This document shows positions 1 to 9,572 of a stretch of DNA of 19,711 bases, in pieces. Position numbers and translations under genes: made by a program. Below the pieces are notes generated by a model. It did not search any database. It saw only the letters and a program-made list of their open reading frames with translations, and had not been told where the DNA came from. Positions within the stretch are counted from its first letter, which is position 1. Every line of letters starts with the position of its first letter. Source of the DNA: Deltaproteobacteria bacterium (lineage in GTDB: Bacteria > Desulfobacterota > Binatia > UBA9968); the NCBI GenBank assembly GCA_016184235.1, contig JACPDC010000242.1, forward strand, positions 1 to 19,711, written 5' to 3'.

Positions 1-807
1 GGGCCGTCCCGGGATCAGCTTGATGAGGCGACGGTCAATCATCTGGTCAAAAACATGATCTCCAGGCTGCTCAAAAAAGATTTTCCCGCCTTTGCCGAGG
101 TCATGGAGCTGGCGCGGAAAGAGCTGGGCAAGCGGCGCGCGCCGGAGCAGGAGTCCAAGGGAAGAGGCGCCGAGGACAGCCTGCAGGGGCTCAAGCGGGA
201 GCTGGAGGCCCTGCTGGAGGAGCCGGTTGCGGGCCTCAAAGACGACGAGAAGAAGCGACTGCGCGATCTCTCGCAGCGGGAGCGCGGCGTCAAGGAGCGG
301 ACCCAAGAGCTGCACGAGAAGCTCGACTCCCTCTTCCAGCTCTTCCCCTCGCTCGATCCCCAGATCATCAAAAATATCCAGGAGGCGGCGGGCGCTATGG
401 ACAAGGCGCAGGGGCGTCTGGGGGATCTCGACGCCAAGGGCGCCGTGCCGCCGGAGCGCGAGGCCCTGGATCGCCTCTCCCAGTCCCAGCAGCAAATGCA
501 AAACTCGATGCAGCAGCTCGCCCAGCGGGGCCAGCTCGGCAACATGCCGGTCTCGCGCCTCTTCCGTATGGGCCGGTTCCTGCCCTCCGGCGAGCTGGTT
601 CCCCTTCCGGGAATGCCGCAGTTCCCCCAGTTCGATGTCGAAGGGGGAATGACCGGTCTCGATTTCGAGCGCTTTCGCCTTCCCGGCAAGGAGGACTACA
701 AGGCGCCGCGCAGTTTCCGCGAAGAGATCCTGGAGTCTCTCAAGCAAGGGGTCCCGCCCCAGCTCCGGGAGCAGATTGAAAGCTACTTCAAAAATCTGTC
801 GGAATAA
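1..807 (+). CDS. DUF4175-like coiled-coil protein, C-terminal part (5' end outside window)
   Basis: The reading frame is open from base 1 to the stop at 805-807, so the ATG at 55 is probably internal and the gene begins upstream. About 268 residues are visible. They are highly charged and predicted helical (many E, K, R, L and Q), with a Gln-rich stretch (SQSQQQMQ), a Pro/Gly linker (LPGMPQFPQF), and a terminal segment of the type FREEILESLKQGVPPQLREQ. That ending and the composition resemble the C-terminal region of DUF4175 proteins, large membrane-anchored proteins often encoded beside MoxR/vWA genes. This family call is from memory and is moderate. The gene overlaps the possible TTG start of the next gene and ends 10 bases before its preferred ATG, so the two are surely co-transcribed. 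Its molecular role is unknown; a scaffold at the membrane is an inference from position and coiled-coil character. Confidence 0.7.
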   Translation, partial: GPSRDQLDEATVNHLVKNMISRLLKKDFPAFAEVMELARKELGKRRAPEQESKGRGAEDSLQGLKRELEALLEEPVAGLKDDEKKRLRDLSQRERGVKERTQELHEKLDSLFQLFPSLDPQIIKNIQEAAGAMDKAQGRLGDLDAKGAVPPEREALDRLSQSQQQMQNSMQQLAQRGQLGNMPVSRLFRMGRFLPSGELVPLPGMPQFPQFDVEGGMTGLDFERFRLPGKEDYKAPRSFREEILESLKQGVPPQLREQIESYFKNLSE

Positions 808-817
808 GTATCACTTG

Positions 818-2422
818 ATGCACGGAAGAATTTTCGCTTTAATCCCGGTAACCCTTCTAACCCTTCAACTTTTCAACCCTTCAACCGTTCGTCTATTCGC
901 GGCGGAGCCCGAGTCGTGGTTGAAGACAGTCGAGGAGCACCTGGAGGCCTGGCGGCTGCCCCAGGCCGAGGAGATCGCCTCCCGACTTCTCAGCGGGAAC
1001 CCAAAATCCGCCCTGGCCCTGGATGCCAACGGGCGGGTCAGGTTCTATCAGGGTCGCTATGAAGAGGCCCTCCGTTTCCTGGAGCAGGCGTTGGCCGTCG
1101 AATCGTCCAATGAGCGGCGCCAGGCGCTGCGCGTCCTGGCCCAGCAGACCCATGATACGGTCAGGAAACTCAAGCGCTTCGAGAGCGCCCATTTCGTCCT
1201 CTACCTGGACGATAACAGGGACGGCATCCTGGCGCCGCATGTGCTGGACGCTCTGGAAAAAAGCTACCAGGTGATCGGCAGGGCGCTCGGCTACTTTCCG
1301 CAGACCAAGGTGCGGGTGGAGATCGCGCCGGACGCGGCCTCGTTCAACGCCATCTCGACCCTGTCGCGCAGAGACATCGAAGAGACCGGCGCGGTAGGAA
1401 TCTGCAAATTCAACAAGATCATGACCATCTCTCCGCGCGCTCTCATGCACGGCTATCGCTGGCTCGACTCCCTCAGCCATGAATATCTCCACTATGTCAT
1501 CGTCGGCATGAGCGGTAATAAGGCGCCGATCTGGCTGCACGAAGGGATGGCGCGCTTCTACGAGACCCGCTGGCGCAGGCCGGAGCCGGCGAAAGGATAC
1601 GAGGACTACCTTACTCCTTCGAACCAGAGTCTTTTGGCCCGGGCGCTCGAAAAAAACAAGTTTGTCGGCTTTAAAAAGATGGAGCCTTCGCTGATCTACC
1701 TCGAGAGCCCGGAGGAGGTCCAGCTGGCCTATGCCGAGGCGGCGTCCGCGGTCGATTTCATGGTGCAGCGCAAAGGCCATGCCGGGGTCCGCGAGCTTCT
1801 AGCCGGGCTGGAAACGAGCCCCGCGTCGGAGGCTATCGAAAAAGTGCTGGGGAAGCCCTATGCCGCCTTCGAGACGGAATGGAAGAATTTTCTCAAGGCC
1901 AAAGGGCTCAAGGAGATCGAGGGAAGCCGCGTGCGCAGGCTCAAGGTCAAAGGGGAGCAAAAGGAGGACGAGGAGGCGGTAGAGCTGAAAGAGATCCAGT
2001 CCGTCGTGGCGCGCAACCGCACCCACCTGGCGGACCAGCTTATGGAGCGGGGCCGGAGCGCCGCCGCCGTCCAGGAGTACCGGCGCGCCTTGCAGGCGAG
2101 TCCCCATTCCCCTATTATTCTCAACAAGCTGGCGCGGACCCTGACCCAGGCCGGCAGGCACGAAGAGGCGCTGCCCCATCTCAAAAAGGCCCAGGAGCTG
2201 GATCCCGACTCGGTCAACACCTATATCCAGCTGGGGCGTCTTTACCACGCGGCCAAGAATTTCGCCGCAGCCAGAGCTGCCCTGGAGGAGGCGATCCAGA
2301 TCAATCCCTTCGATCCTACGATCTACCGCCTGCTCGCGGAAAGCTACGCGGCGCTGGGCCAGCAGGAGCAGGCCAGAGGATCCAAGGCGACCCTGGATCG
2401 ACTCATGAAAGCAAGATATTGA
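818..2422 (+). CDS. Secreted TPR protein with gluzincin (peptidase MA-like) domain
   Basis: I choose the ATG at 818, which gives 534 residues and a clear signal peptide (MHGRIFALIPVTLLTL, cleavage near LFA-AEP). The open frame extends to a TTG at 776 that overlaps the previous gene and would bury the signal. Residues about 40-95 look like TPRs. A zinc-peptidase domain follows, with HEYLH at about 221-225 and a downstream HEGMA whose Glu (about 242) fits the third ligand of gluzincins, as in the peptidase MA family. Residues about 395-515 hold at least three more TPRs (typical AxxxxxxAxxLxPxxxxxxxxLG pattern). The metal and catalytic residues are intact, so it may be an active periplasmic peptidase, though many family members have no known substrate. 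The gene sits in the MoxR operon, 10 bases before the ATPase. The signal-peptide codons are themselves a short tandem DNA repeat, reported as a finding. Confidence 0.85.
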   Translation: MHGRIFALIPVTLLTLQLFNPSTVRLFAAEPESWLKTVEEHLEAWRLPQAEEIASRLLSGNPKSALALDANGRVRFYQGRYEEALRFLEQALAVESSNERRQALRVLAQQTHDTVRKLKRFESAHFVLYLDDNRDGILAPHVLDALEKSYQVIGRALGYFPQTKVRVEIAPDAASFNAISTLSRRDIEETGAVGICKFNKIMTISPRALMHGYRWLDSLSHEYLHYVIVGMSGNKAPIWLHEGMARFYETRWRRPEPAKGYEDYLTPSNQSLLARALEKNKFVGFKKMEPSLIYLESPEEVQLAYAEAASAVDFMVQRKGHAGVRELLAGLETSPASEAIEKVLGKPYAAFETEWKNFLKAKGLKEIEGSRVRRLKVKGEQKEDEEAVELKEIQSVVARNRTHLADQLMERGRSAAAVQEYRRALQASPHSPIILNKLARTLTQAGRHEEALPHLKKAQELDPDSVNTYIQLGRLYHAAKNFAAARAALEEAIQINPFDPTIYRLLAESYAALGQQEQARGSKATLDRLMKARY

Positions 2423-2427
2423 GGTAA
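2420..2427 (+). promoter_or_regulatory. Ribosome binding site of the MoxR ATPase gene
   Basis: The sequence TGAGGTAAG, overlapping the stop codon of the preceding gene, carries a GAGGT Shine-Dalgarno core a few bases before the ATG at 2433. The overlap with the upstream stop suggests translational coupling and supports the chosen start. Confidence 0.6.
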
Positions 2428-2432
2428 GACGA

Positions 2433-3464
<1,032 letters not shown>

Positions 3465-3473
3465 CCACGATTG

Positions 3474-4364
3474 ATGACCAACGGTGAGAGAAGCTATTTC
3501 GACCCTCTGATTCTAGCGCGCCTCTCCAACCTCTATCTCAAGGCGCGCTGGGTGGTGGAGGGGATCATGTCCGGCATCCACCGCAGCCGCTCCAAGGGCT
3601 TCAGCGTGGAGTTCGAAGAGCATCGCGAGTATTCGCCCGGCGATGAGATCCGCCGCATCGATTGGAAGGCGCTGGGAAAGTTCGACCGTTATTTCATCAA
3701 AGAATACGAGGACGAGACCAATCTCAGGGCCTATCTCCTGCTGGACACCAGCGCCTCTATGGACTACGCCTCCAACGGCGTCACCAAGTTCGACTACGGC
3801 TGCATCCTCGTCGCCTCGCTCGCTTATCTCATCTTGAAGCAACAGGACGCCGCCGGGCTCGTGACCTTCTCGAACCGCATCGAATCGTTCATCCCGCCCA
3901 AAGCGAGAAGAGGCTACTTGATGGAGATCCTGCGCGCGCTGGAGGGGCAAAGGCCGGCGGGAGAAACCGACGTGGGACAGATTCTTCTGGAGATCGCGGG
4001 GAAGATGAAGCGGCGGGGGCTGGTGATCCTGGTATCGGACCTGTTGGACGAACCCGACGCCATCCTCAAGGGTCTCCGCCTCTTCCGCTTCAAGGGCAAC
4101 GACGTCATCGTCTTTCACCTGCTGGACGCCGCCGAGCTCGACCTCCCCTTCGACGGCAACGTCCTCTTCGAGGACATGGAAGAGACGAGCCTCAAAGTCA
4201 CCGCCGATCCCCAAGCCATCCGTAAGACCTATCGCAAGGTCGTGGAAGAGTTTGTCGATCATGTGCGCAAAGAGTGCCGGGAGAACTCCATCGACTACCA
4301 GCTCCTCCCGACCTCGACCCCTCTGGACCACGCCCTGGTCAGCTATCTGGGCTGGCGGGGTTGA
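3474..4364 (+). CDS. DUF58 domain protein (vWA-like partner of MoxR)
   Basis: This is 296 residues from the ATG at 3474; a TTG directly before it (3471) would add one residue. The central segment contains the DUF58 hallmark RSRSKGFSVEFEEHREYSPG, then DEIRRIDWKALGKFDRYFIK. It continues into a vWA-like fold whose MIDAS motif is DTSAS at about residues 92-96. The usual length is 280-310 residues. DUF58 proteins almost always sit directly downstream of moxR and are presumed to bind the ATPase or its client through the metal-ion-dependent adhesion site. No signal peptide or strong membrane segment is visible, so it is probably cytoplasmic. The gene lies 9 bases after moxR and 7 bases before the BatA-like gene, so it is part of one transcript. 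I see no defects. Confidence 0.93.
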   Translation: MTNGERSYFDPLILARLSNLYLKARWVVEGIMSGIHRSRSKGFSVEFEEHREYSPGDEIRRIDWKALGKFDRYFIKEYEDETNLRAYLLLDTSASMDYASNGVTKFDYGCILVASLAYLILKQQDAAGLVTFSNRIESFIPPKARRGYLMEILRALEGQRPAGETDVGQILLEIAGKMKRRGLVILVSDLLDEPDAILKGLRLFRFKGNDVIVFHLLDAAELDLPFDGNVLFEDMEETSLKVTADPQAIRKTYRKVVEEFVDHVRKECRENSIDYQLLPTSTPLDHALVSYLGWRG

Positions 4365-4371
4365 GCCGCTC

Positions 4372-6474
4372 ATGTCCTTCTTTTTTCTCCATCCGCTCTA
4401 CCTCCTCGCGCTGGCCGCGACCGCGATCCCCCTGCTGATCCATCTGCTCAACCGCCGCAAGGTGAAGCGCATACGCTTCCCCGCGGTCCGTTTCGTCCTT
4501 TTGTCCCAGCGCCGTATTTCCCGCAGCTACCGCCTGCGCCACTGGATTCTGCTTGCCCTGCGGACCTTCGCGGTCTTTCTCCTGGTGCTGCTGCTGGCTC
4601 ACCCTATTTTCCGGACCGGGGCCGGGCTCTTCGCCGGCGGCGGTCCTCTCTCCGCGGTGATTCTGCTGGACAACTCCCTCAGTATGAAATGGAGCGGCGG
4701 AAGCGAGGGCTTCAAGCAGGCCAAAGATGCCGCGCGCCTGCTGATCTCTTCTCTCAACGACGGCGACCGGGCGGCCGTGGTCCCGACCAATCGCTTCGAT
4801 AAGAGCCCGATCCGGCTCAAAGGCGAGAAAGAGATTCTCTCGAGAGATGCGGAGGCGGTCCAGGTCTCGGCGGGCACGGCCGATTTTTCCGCCGCCCTCG
4901 CCAGGGCCTACGAGCTTCTCAGGGAGCCCGCCGCGCAGAGAGAGATCTGGCTCCTGACCGATATGGCGCTCACGGGCTGGGAGAATTTCACGATCGCCGC
5001 CCTGGGACAACACGATCCCCTGATCCCGCTGAAGATTCTCAGAATCGGCGGCAAGGAAGAGCCTCTCAACGCCACTCTCAAAGAGGTGAAGATGCGCGGT
5101 CATGGAGTCGGAGTGGGACTGCCGATTCATCTGGAGGCGTCGGTCGTCAACTTCGGCGACCGGGAGATCAAGGATCTTCTGGTGCAGCTCTACATCGACG
5201 AGCGCAACCGGGAGCAGAAACTGATCTCTGTCCCGCCCAAAGCCGAGGTCGGGGTCGGCTTCGTGCTGCAGCTCGCCCGGCCGGGTGAGCACCAGGGTTA
5301 CGTGGCGCTTAAAAAGGACGGGCTTGCCGGAAACCCGATCTCCTATTTCACGCTCCAGGCACAGGACAAGCTCAGGGTTTTGGTCGTGGACGGCGACCCG
5401 CAGACCGCTCTGGTCCAGAGCGAAACCTTTTTCCTCGCCCGCGCCCTGAACCCCGCCGGAGAGCGGGACTCTTCGCTCTTCCTCCCCACCGTGATCATTC
5501 CCGAAGGGATGGGCTCGGTCGCCCTGGACGCTTACCAGGTCGTGGTGCTGTGCAACGTGTCCGCGGTGCCGGACGCCTTTCTTGCGCGACTGCGGGAATA
5601 CCTGCACAAGGGAGGCGGGCTGCTGCTCTTTCTCGGCGACCGCGTCGAGACGGAAAACTATAATGCCCGACTTTTCGACTCCTCGCCGCCCGTGCTTCCG
5701 GCCCGGATCAGAGAGAAGAGGACGATCTCCGAGGCCGCTGCGGAAAAGATCGAAGGGGTGGAGACGGCCCACCCCGCGCTGCAACTGTTCGCCGACGAGC
5801 GTCTCAGGGATTCGCTCCAGTCGGCAAAGGTGCACGGTTATTTCCGCACCGACCGCGCCGGCGGCTCCACGCTGCTCTCCCTGGCCGGCGGCGCTCCGCT
5901 GCTGGTAGAAAAAAAGGGCGGCCCGGGACGCGTCCTCTTCTTTACCACCGCCGCCGACCGGGATTGGAGCGATCTGCCCTTGAAGACCGCCTATCTGCCC
6001 CTCTTGCAGTCGCTGGTAAGTTATGTCGCGGGCGGGAAAAGAGGCGCGATGGACCCGGGCGTTATCGTCGGAAACCCCAAGACCTTCACTCTCCCTCCCT
6101 CGTACGTGGGCAAGAGCCTGCAGGTTATCAAGCCCGATCGCAAAGAAAGAGGGATCATCTTTGCCGCAGCCGGGGAGAAGGCGTCGGCCGCTTTCCAGGA
6201 AAACGATCTTGCGGGCGTCTATCGCCTCTCTCCGGCTTCCGCCGACATCGGAGGAGCGGCGCAGATGTATCCGGTGAACTCGCCGTTCCTCGAATCCCGC
6301 CTGGAAGCGATCGGCGAGCAGGAGCTTAAGAGAAAGCTCGAACCGATCCGGGCGGAGATTCTCGACCGGGAAGCGCTTGAAAAAGGAGGGACCAGGACCG
6401 ATCTTTCCCTTCCCTTGTTGTTTCTCCTGATCGCGACTCTGGCGTCTGAAGGATGGCTGGCGCAACGATTCTAA
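4372..6474 (+). CDS. BatA-like double-TM, vWA and amidotransferase-like membrane protein
   Basis: This is 700 residues from the ATG at 4372. The frame is open back to 4252 but that part overlaps the DUF58 gene. The N-terminus is the BatA-type double transmembrane module: TM1 about 5-25 (LHPLYLLALAATAIPLLIHL), the basic loop LNRRKVKRIRFPAVRF, and TM2 about 57-77. A vWA domain follows with MIDAS DNSLS at 100-104. Around 333-450 is a Rossmann-like segment (LRVLVVDGDPQ) resembling the class I glutamine amidotransferase-like domain of large BatA homologues. A last TM lies at about 675-697. The topology predicts a large periplasmic or cytoplasmic domain held between membrane anchors. In the family these proteins partner MoxR/DUF58 modules, with a role in envelope stress tolerance in some species. 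No disruption is seen. Confidence 0.9.
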   Translation: MSFFFLHPLYLLALAATAIPLLIHLLNRRKVKRIRFPAVRFVLLSQRRISRSYRLRHWILLALRTFAVFLLVLLLAHPIFRTGAGLFAGGGPLSAVILLDNSLSMKWSGGSEGFKQAKDAARLLISSLNDGDRAAVVPTNRFDKSPIRLKGEKEILSRDAEAVQVSAGTADFSAALARAYELLREPAAQREIWLLTDMALTGWENFTIAALGQHDPLIPLKILRIGGKEEPLNATLKEVKMRGHGVGVGLPIHLEASVVNFGDREIKDLLVQLYIDERNREQKLISVPPKAEVGVGFVLQLARPGEHQGYVALKKDGLAGNPISYFTLQAQDKLRVLVVDGDPQTALVQSETFFLARALNPAGERDSSLFLPTVIIPEGMGSVALDAYQVVVLCNVSAVPDAFLARLREYLHKGGGLLLFLGDRVETENYNARLFDSSPPVLPARIREKRTISEAAAEKIEGVETAHPALQLFADERLRDSLQSAKVHGYFRTDRAGGSTLLSLAGGAPLLVEKKGGPGRVLFFTTAADRDWSDLPLKTAYLPLLQSLVSYVAGGKRGAMDPGVIVGNPKTFTLPPSYVGKSLQVIKPDRKERGIIFAAAGEKASAAFQENDLAGVYRLSPASADIGGAAQMYPVNSPFLESRLEAIGEQELKRKLEPIRAEILDREALEKGGTRTDLSLPLLFLLIATLASEGWLAQRF

Positions 6475-6510
6475 CGTTCGGGATGATTTATGAGGACTAA
6501 GGACCGACGG

Positions 6511-6561
6511 CTTGAACGACTTGAACAGTTCAAACAGTTCAAAATGTTTAAATCGTTCAAA
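6511..6561. repeat. Six-unit array with strict 9-nt period (TTGAA/TTCAA type)
   Basis: In the 129-base gap before the DUF4159 gene, hexamers CTTGAA, CTTGAA, TTCAAA, TTCAAA, TTTAAA and TTCAAA begin at 6511, 6520, 6529, 6538, 6547 and 6556. They are exactly 9 bases apart and separated by three variable bases (CGA, CAG, CAG, ATG, TCG). The first two units are inverted relative to the later ones, so the segment can also fold on itself around 6527. Similar arrays occur at 10504-10584 and 15775-15807. It is not part of a recognisable gene. Confidence 0.85.
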
Positions 6562-6603
6562 GTGGGGTCCGTTATCAGCACTCTTTGCTGATTGTGTAAG
6601 GCC

Positions 6604-7377
6604 ATGAAAAGAAGGGACTTCATTCGCACGCTCTTATACGGCTTGATAGCGGCAGGCCTCGCGCCCGGAAGAGCTGCCGCCGGCCAGCCGGCGGAGCAGG
6701 GCCACGTTTCACGGTTCGTCTTCGCCCAGCTCAAGTACCGCGGCGGAGATTGGAATCCCCATCCTTTAGCCGTGACCCCGCTCATGGAAGAGCTGATGCA
6801 GCGCACCAGCGTCGAGGCCGCGGCCTCGCGCCGCGAGGTCAGCCTGGTCGATCGGGATCTCTTTTCCCATCCGTTCCTCTACATGACGGGCAGATACGAC
6901 TTCGAGCCCTTCACCCCGGACGAGATCGAGACTCTCAGGCGATTCCTCTCTTACGGAGGCTTTCTCCTGGCCGACGACGCCCTCGGCCAGCCGGGCTACG
7001 GCTTCGACCGGAGCCTGCGCCGGGAGATCAAGAGGATCTTCCCGGACAAGGAGTTCCGCCGCCTCCCCACCGGCCACTCGGCGCTGCGCAGCTATTATCT
7101 CCTGCGCAGAATCGGCGGCATGAGATCGGTCCACCCCTATTTGGAAGGAATCGCGGTGGGCAATGCGACTCCGGTCATCTACTGTCAGAACGATCTCGGC
7201 GGCGCCTGGGAGCGAGACCAGCTCGGCAACTGGCTCAACCCGTGCACCCCCGGGGGGGAAGAGCAGCGCAGGGACGCCTTCCACCTCGGGATCAATCTCA
7301 TCCTCTACGCCATGACGGAAAACTACAAAGAGGACTTGATCCACGTCCCCTTTATCCGGCGGAGACTTTCCAGGTGA
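6604..7377 (+). CDS. DUF4159 domain protein, Tat-type signal
   Basis: This is 257 residues from the ATG at 6604; a TTG at 6592 is in frame but would put a stretch before the signal. The N-terminus MKRRDFIRTLLYGLIAAGLA has twin arginines and a hydrophobic core, as in Tat signal peptides, ending near GRAAAG. The mature part matches DUF4159: FVFAQLKYRGGDWNPHP, then LMEELMQRTS, the FLYMTGRYDFEPF segment, and LRRFLSYGGFLLADDALG. DUF4159 has a flavodoxin/amidotransferase-like fold and is found beside MoxR/vWA operons; its biochemical activity is unknown. The gene is separated from the BatA-like gene by 129 bases that hold a 9-nt-period array, the longest gap in the operon. The next gene starts 5 bases after its stop. 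Confidence 0.88.
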   Translation: MKRRDFIRTLLYGLIAAGLAPGRAAAGQPAEQGHVSRFVFAQLKYRGGDWNPHPLAVTPLMEELMQRTSVEAAASRREVSLVDRDLFSHPFLYMTGRYDFEPFTPDEIETLRRFLSYGGFLLADDALGQPGYGFDRSLRREIKRIFPDKEFRRLPTGHSALRSYYLLRRIGGMRSVHPYLEGIAVGNATPVIYCQNDLGGAWERDQLGNWLNPCTPGGEEQRRDAFHLGINLILYAMTENYKEDLIHVPFIRRRLSR

Positions 7378-7381
7378 GCGG

Positions 7382-9572
7382 ATGACGGAGTTTTTCTTCA
7401 TCGGCGGTCTTCCCTGGTGGGCCATCCTGCTCGTCGCGCTGGGTGCGCTCGCCCTCCTGGTCCAGCAGTTCCTTGGCCTCAAGCAGCGTCTCGGCGCGAG
7501 AGCGGGCGGGCTATTGACGTCGTTCCGGGCTCTCGTCTACGCCGCCCTGATTTTTTTCCTCTTGAGTCCCGGCCTGGTGGAGAAACGGGTCCACAAGCTG
7601 CGCCGGCCGCTCACGGTTCTGCTGGACACCTCCCAGAGCATGAGCTTTCCCGCGGCCCCGAGCGCGGGGCGGGACGCCAAGCAGGGAAAGAGCCGGATCG
7701 ACCTGGTCAAGGAAAAGCTCTCCGAGGGCAAGGAGCCGCTGATCCAGAGACTGGCTCGGGACTACGATCTCCGTTTTTACCAGTTCGGCACCCGCCTGGA
7801 GCCGATCGCACCCGCCTCGCTCGCCCGGCTCGAGGCCCGGGGCAAAGGCAGCCGTCTCCTGGAAGCGCTCCGGGAAGCGAGCCTGGATGGCGGCCCGCAG
7901 GCCGGGATCATTCTCTTCAGCGACGGCATAGCCAACGGCGAGAGCAGCTCGCTCGATGAATCGGTTTCGTTTCCCGTCCCGATATTTCCGGTCGGCGTGG
8001 GCGACGTCCAGGGCTTCACCGATCTGAGAATCGCCGATCTGAACGCGCCGGAGTTCGCGTTTCGGGGGCGGGAGCTGAAGATCGACCTCACCGTCCAGGC
8101 CTACGGCCTTGCGGGGAAAAACGTCCCGCTCTATTTCAACCGCGGCGCCAACTTGGTCTCCAGCCGCACTATCGCCATCGACAAGGAGGCTTTTGAGCAG
8201 CGCTTGACCCTCAGCTACACGCCCAGGGAGATCGGCCCTCATAGTTTCAGCCTCACCCTTCCGCCTCAGGCGGGAGAGCTGAGCACGCAGAACAACCAAC
8301 GAGAATTCAAGATCGAGGTGCAGCGCGACAAGCTCAGGGTGCTCACCCTCTCCGGAGCGCCCTCCTGGAACTACCGCTTCCTGCGCATGGCCTTGAAACA
8401 GGACCCTTTCATCGACCTGATCTCCTTTGTCTTTCTCCGAACGCCCACGGACAGCGTCGATGTCCCGGACAACCAGCTGAGCCTGATCCCCTTCCCGATC
8501 GACGAGATTTTCCTGGAAGAGCTCAAAAATTTCGACGTGCTGCTGTTCGACGACTTTTCCCATCGGGCCTACTTCAACGTGCTCTACCTGGAGCGAATCC
8601 GGGACTTTGTCCGCGACGGAGGCGGCTTTGCCATGCTGGGGGGATTGCGCTCCTTTGACAGCGGCGGATACGCCGAGACCCCGCTGCGCGAGCTCCTGCC
8701 CGTGGAACTGGACGGCAAAGGCGGCTTTCAAACCGGAACTTCCCTGCGCGGCGTGCTGACAGCCGCCGGGAAGAGCCACCCGATCACGCGCCTTCTTCCC
8801 GATCTTCGGGCCAACGAGGAGGCCTGGAAAAAAATGCCGATGCTGACGAGCCTCAACCAGATCGCCCGCGCCAGAGGGGAGGTGCTGCTGACCGCCGCGC
8901 CCGACGGCGCCAGCGGCGGCTCGCCCCTGCTCGCCGTGGGAAGGCATGGCAAGGGCCGCAGTCTGGCCCTGGCGAGCGACGATTTTTGGCGCTGGAACTT
9001 CGGCGCCGTCGGCGCCAAGGAAAGCCCGCAGAACCATCTCAAGCTGGTGCGCCAGGCGGTGCGCTGGCTCGCTCAAGATTCGTGTAGTGAAGGACGACTT
9101 CAGCCCCGCCAGCCACGCGGCGCTTCGGCTGCGGGTGATCGGGCCCGAAGGAGAACAAATACCGGTCGAGGCGGCCCCGGAAGCGGAGGAGGGAGAGTAC
9201 AGCGCCGACTTCACCCCGACGAGGGAAGGTTCTTACCGGCTGGAGGCGGAGGCCTCGCTGGCCGGCAAGCCGCTTGGCCGGGACCGAAAGAGTTTTCCGG
9301 TAGCCTTTCCCTTCGGCGAGACCGAAGACGGCAGACCGCGGCCTGAGCTCCTCAAGAAGATCGCGGATAGGAGCCGCGGAGAATTCATTCCGCTCTCCGA
9401 CTGGAACGAGAGCAGCCTGAAGCGGCTGACAGACAAACTGGAGGCGGTCGCCCCTTCTCAGGCCGTGGAGAGGAGGCAGGTTGCGCTATGGAGCACTCTC
9501 TGGACCTTTTCGTTGATTCTTCTGCTGCTCGGTGGCGAATGGTGGCTCAGGCGGAAATGGGGACTCATCTGA
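7382..9572 (+). pseudogene. Second double-TM/vWA/amidotransferase-like protein, frameshifted near 9071-9080
   Basis: The first frame starts at ATG 7382 (after CAGGTGAG) with TM1 about 10-30, TM2 about 47-64 and MIDAS DTSQS at 82-86. A Rossmann/amidotransferase-like segment (LRVLTLSGAPSWNYRFLRMA) follows near residue 316. The sequence is family-like up to VRQAVRWLAQD at about 9079, then degenerates into Arg/Gly-rich shadow sequence ending at 9346. The +1 frame takes over at once with KIRVVKDDFSPASHAALRLR and runs to the stop at 9572, including a final TM (LWTFSLILLLLGGEWWL). Together the two parts make about 720 residues, normal for this family. The loss fits a deletion between short repeats (see findings). 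The N-terminal 560 residues with the vWA domain could still be made, but they would lose the C-terminal anchor. The last gene of the operon overlaps its 3' end. Confidence 0.8.

Noticed and set aside
4252..4371. 40-codon N-terminal extension of the BatA-like gene
   Set aside because: It lies inside the DUF58 gene in another frame, and the family N-terminus begins at the ATG 4372 (MSFFFLHPLY).
4339..6465. Minus-strand open frame of 708 codons opposite the BatA-like gene
   Set aside because: It is an antisense shadow in GC-rich DNA: composition is Gly/Arg/Asp/Gln-rich without domains, while the + strand frame has TM segments, a vWA MIDAS and family motifs.
9068..9090. Programmed +1 frameshift in the second vWA gene
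   Set aside because: No slippery run or stimulatory element is visible, residues seem to be missing at the junction, and no such recoding is known to me in this family; a deletion explains it better.
7511..9214. Minus-strand open frame of 567 codons opposite the second vWA gene
   Set aside because: No recognisable domain and low-complexity Glu/Gln/Arg content; the + strand is clearly coding.
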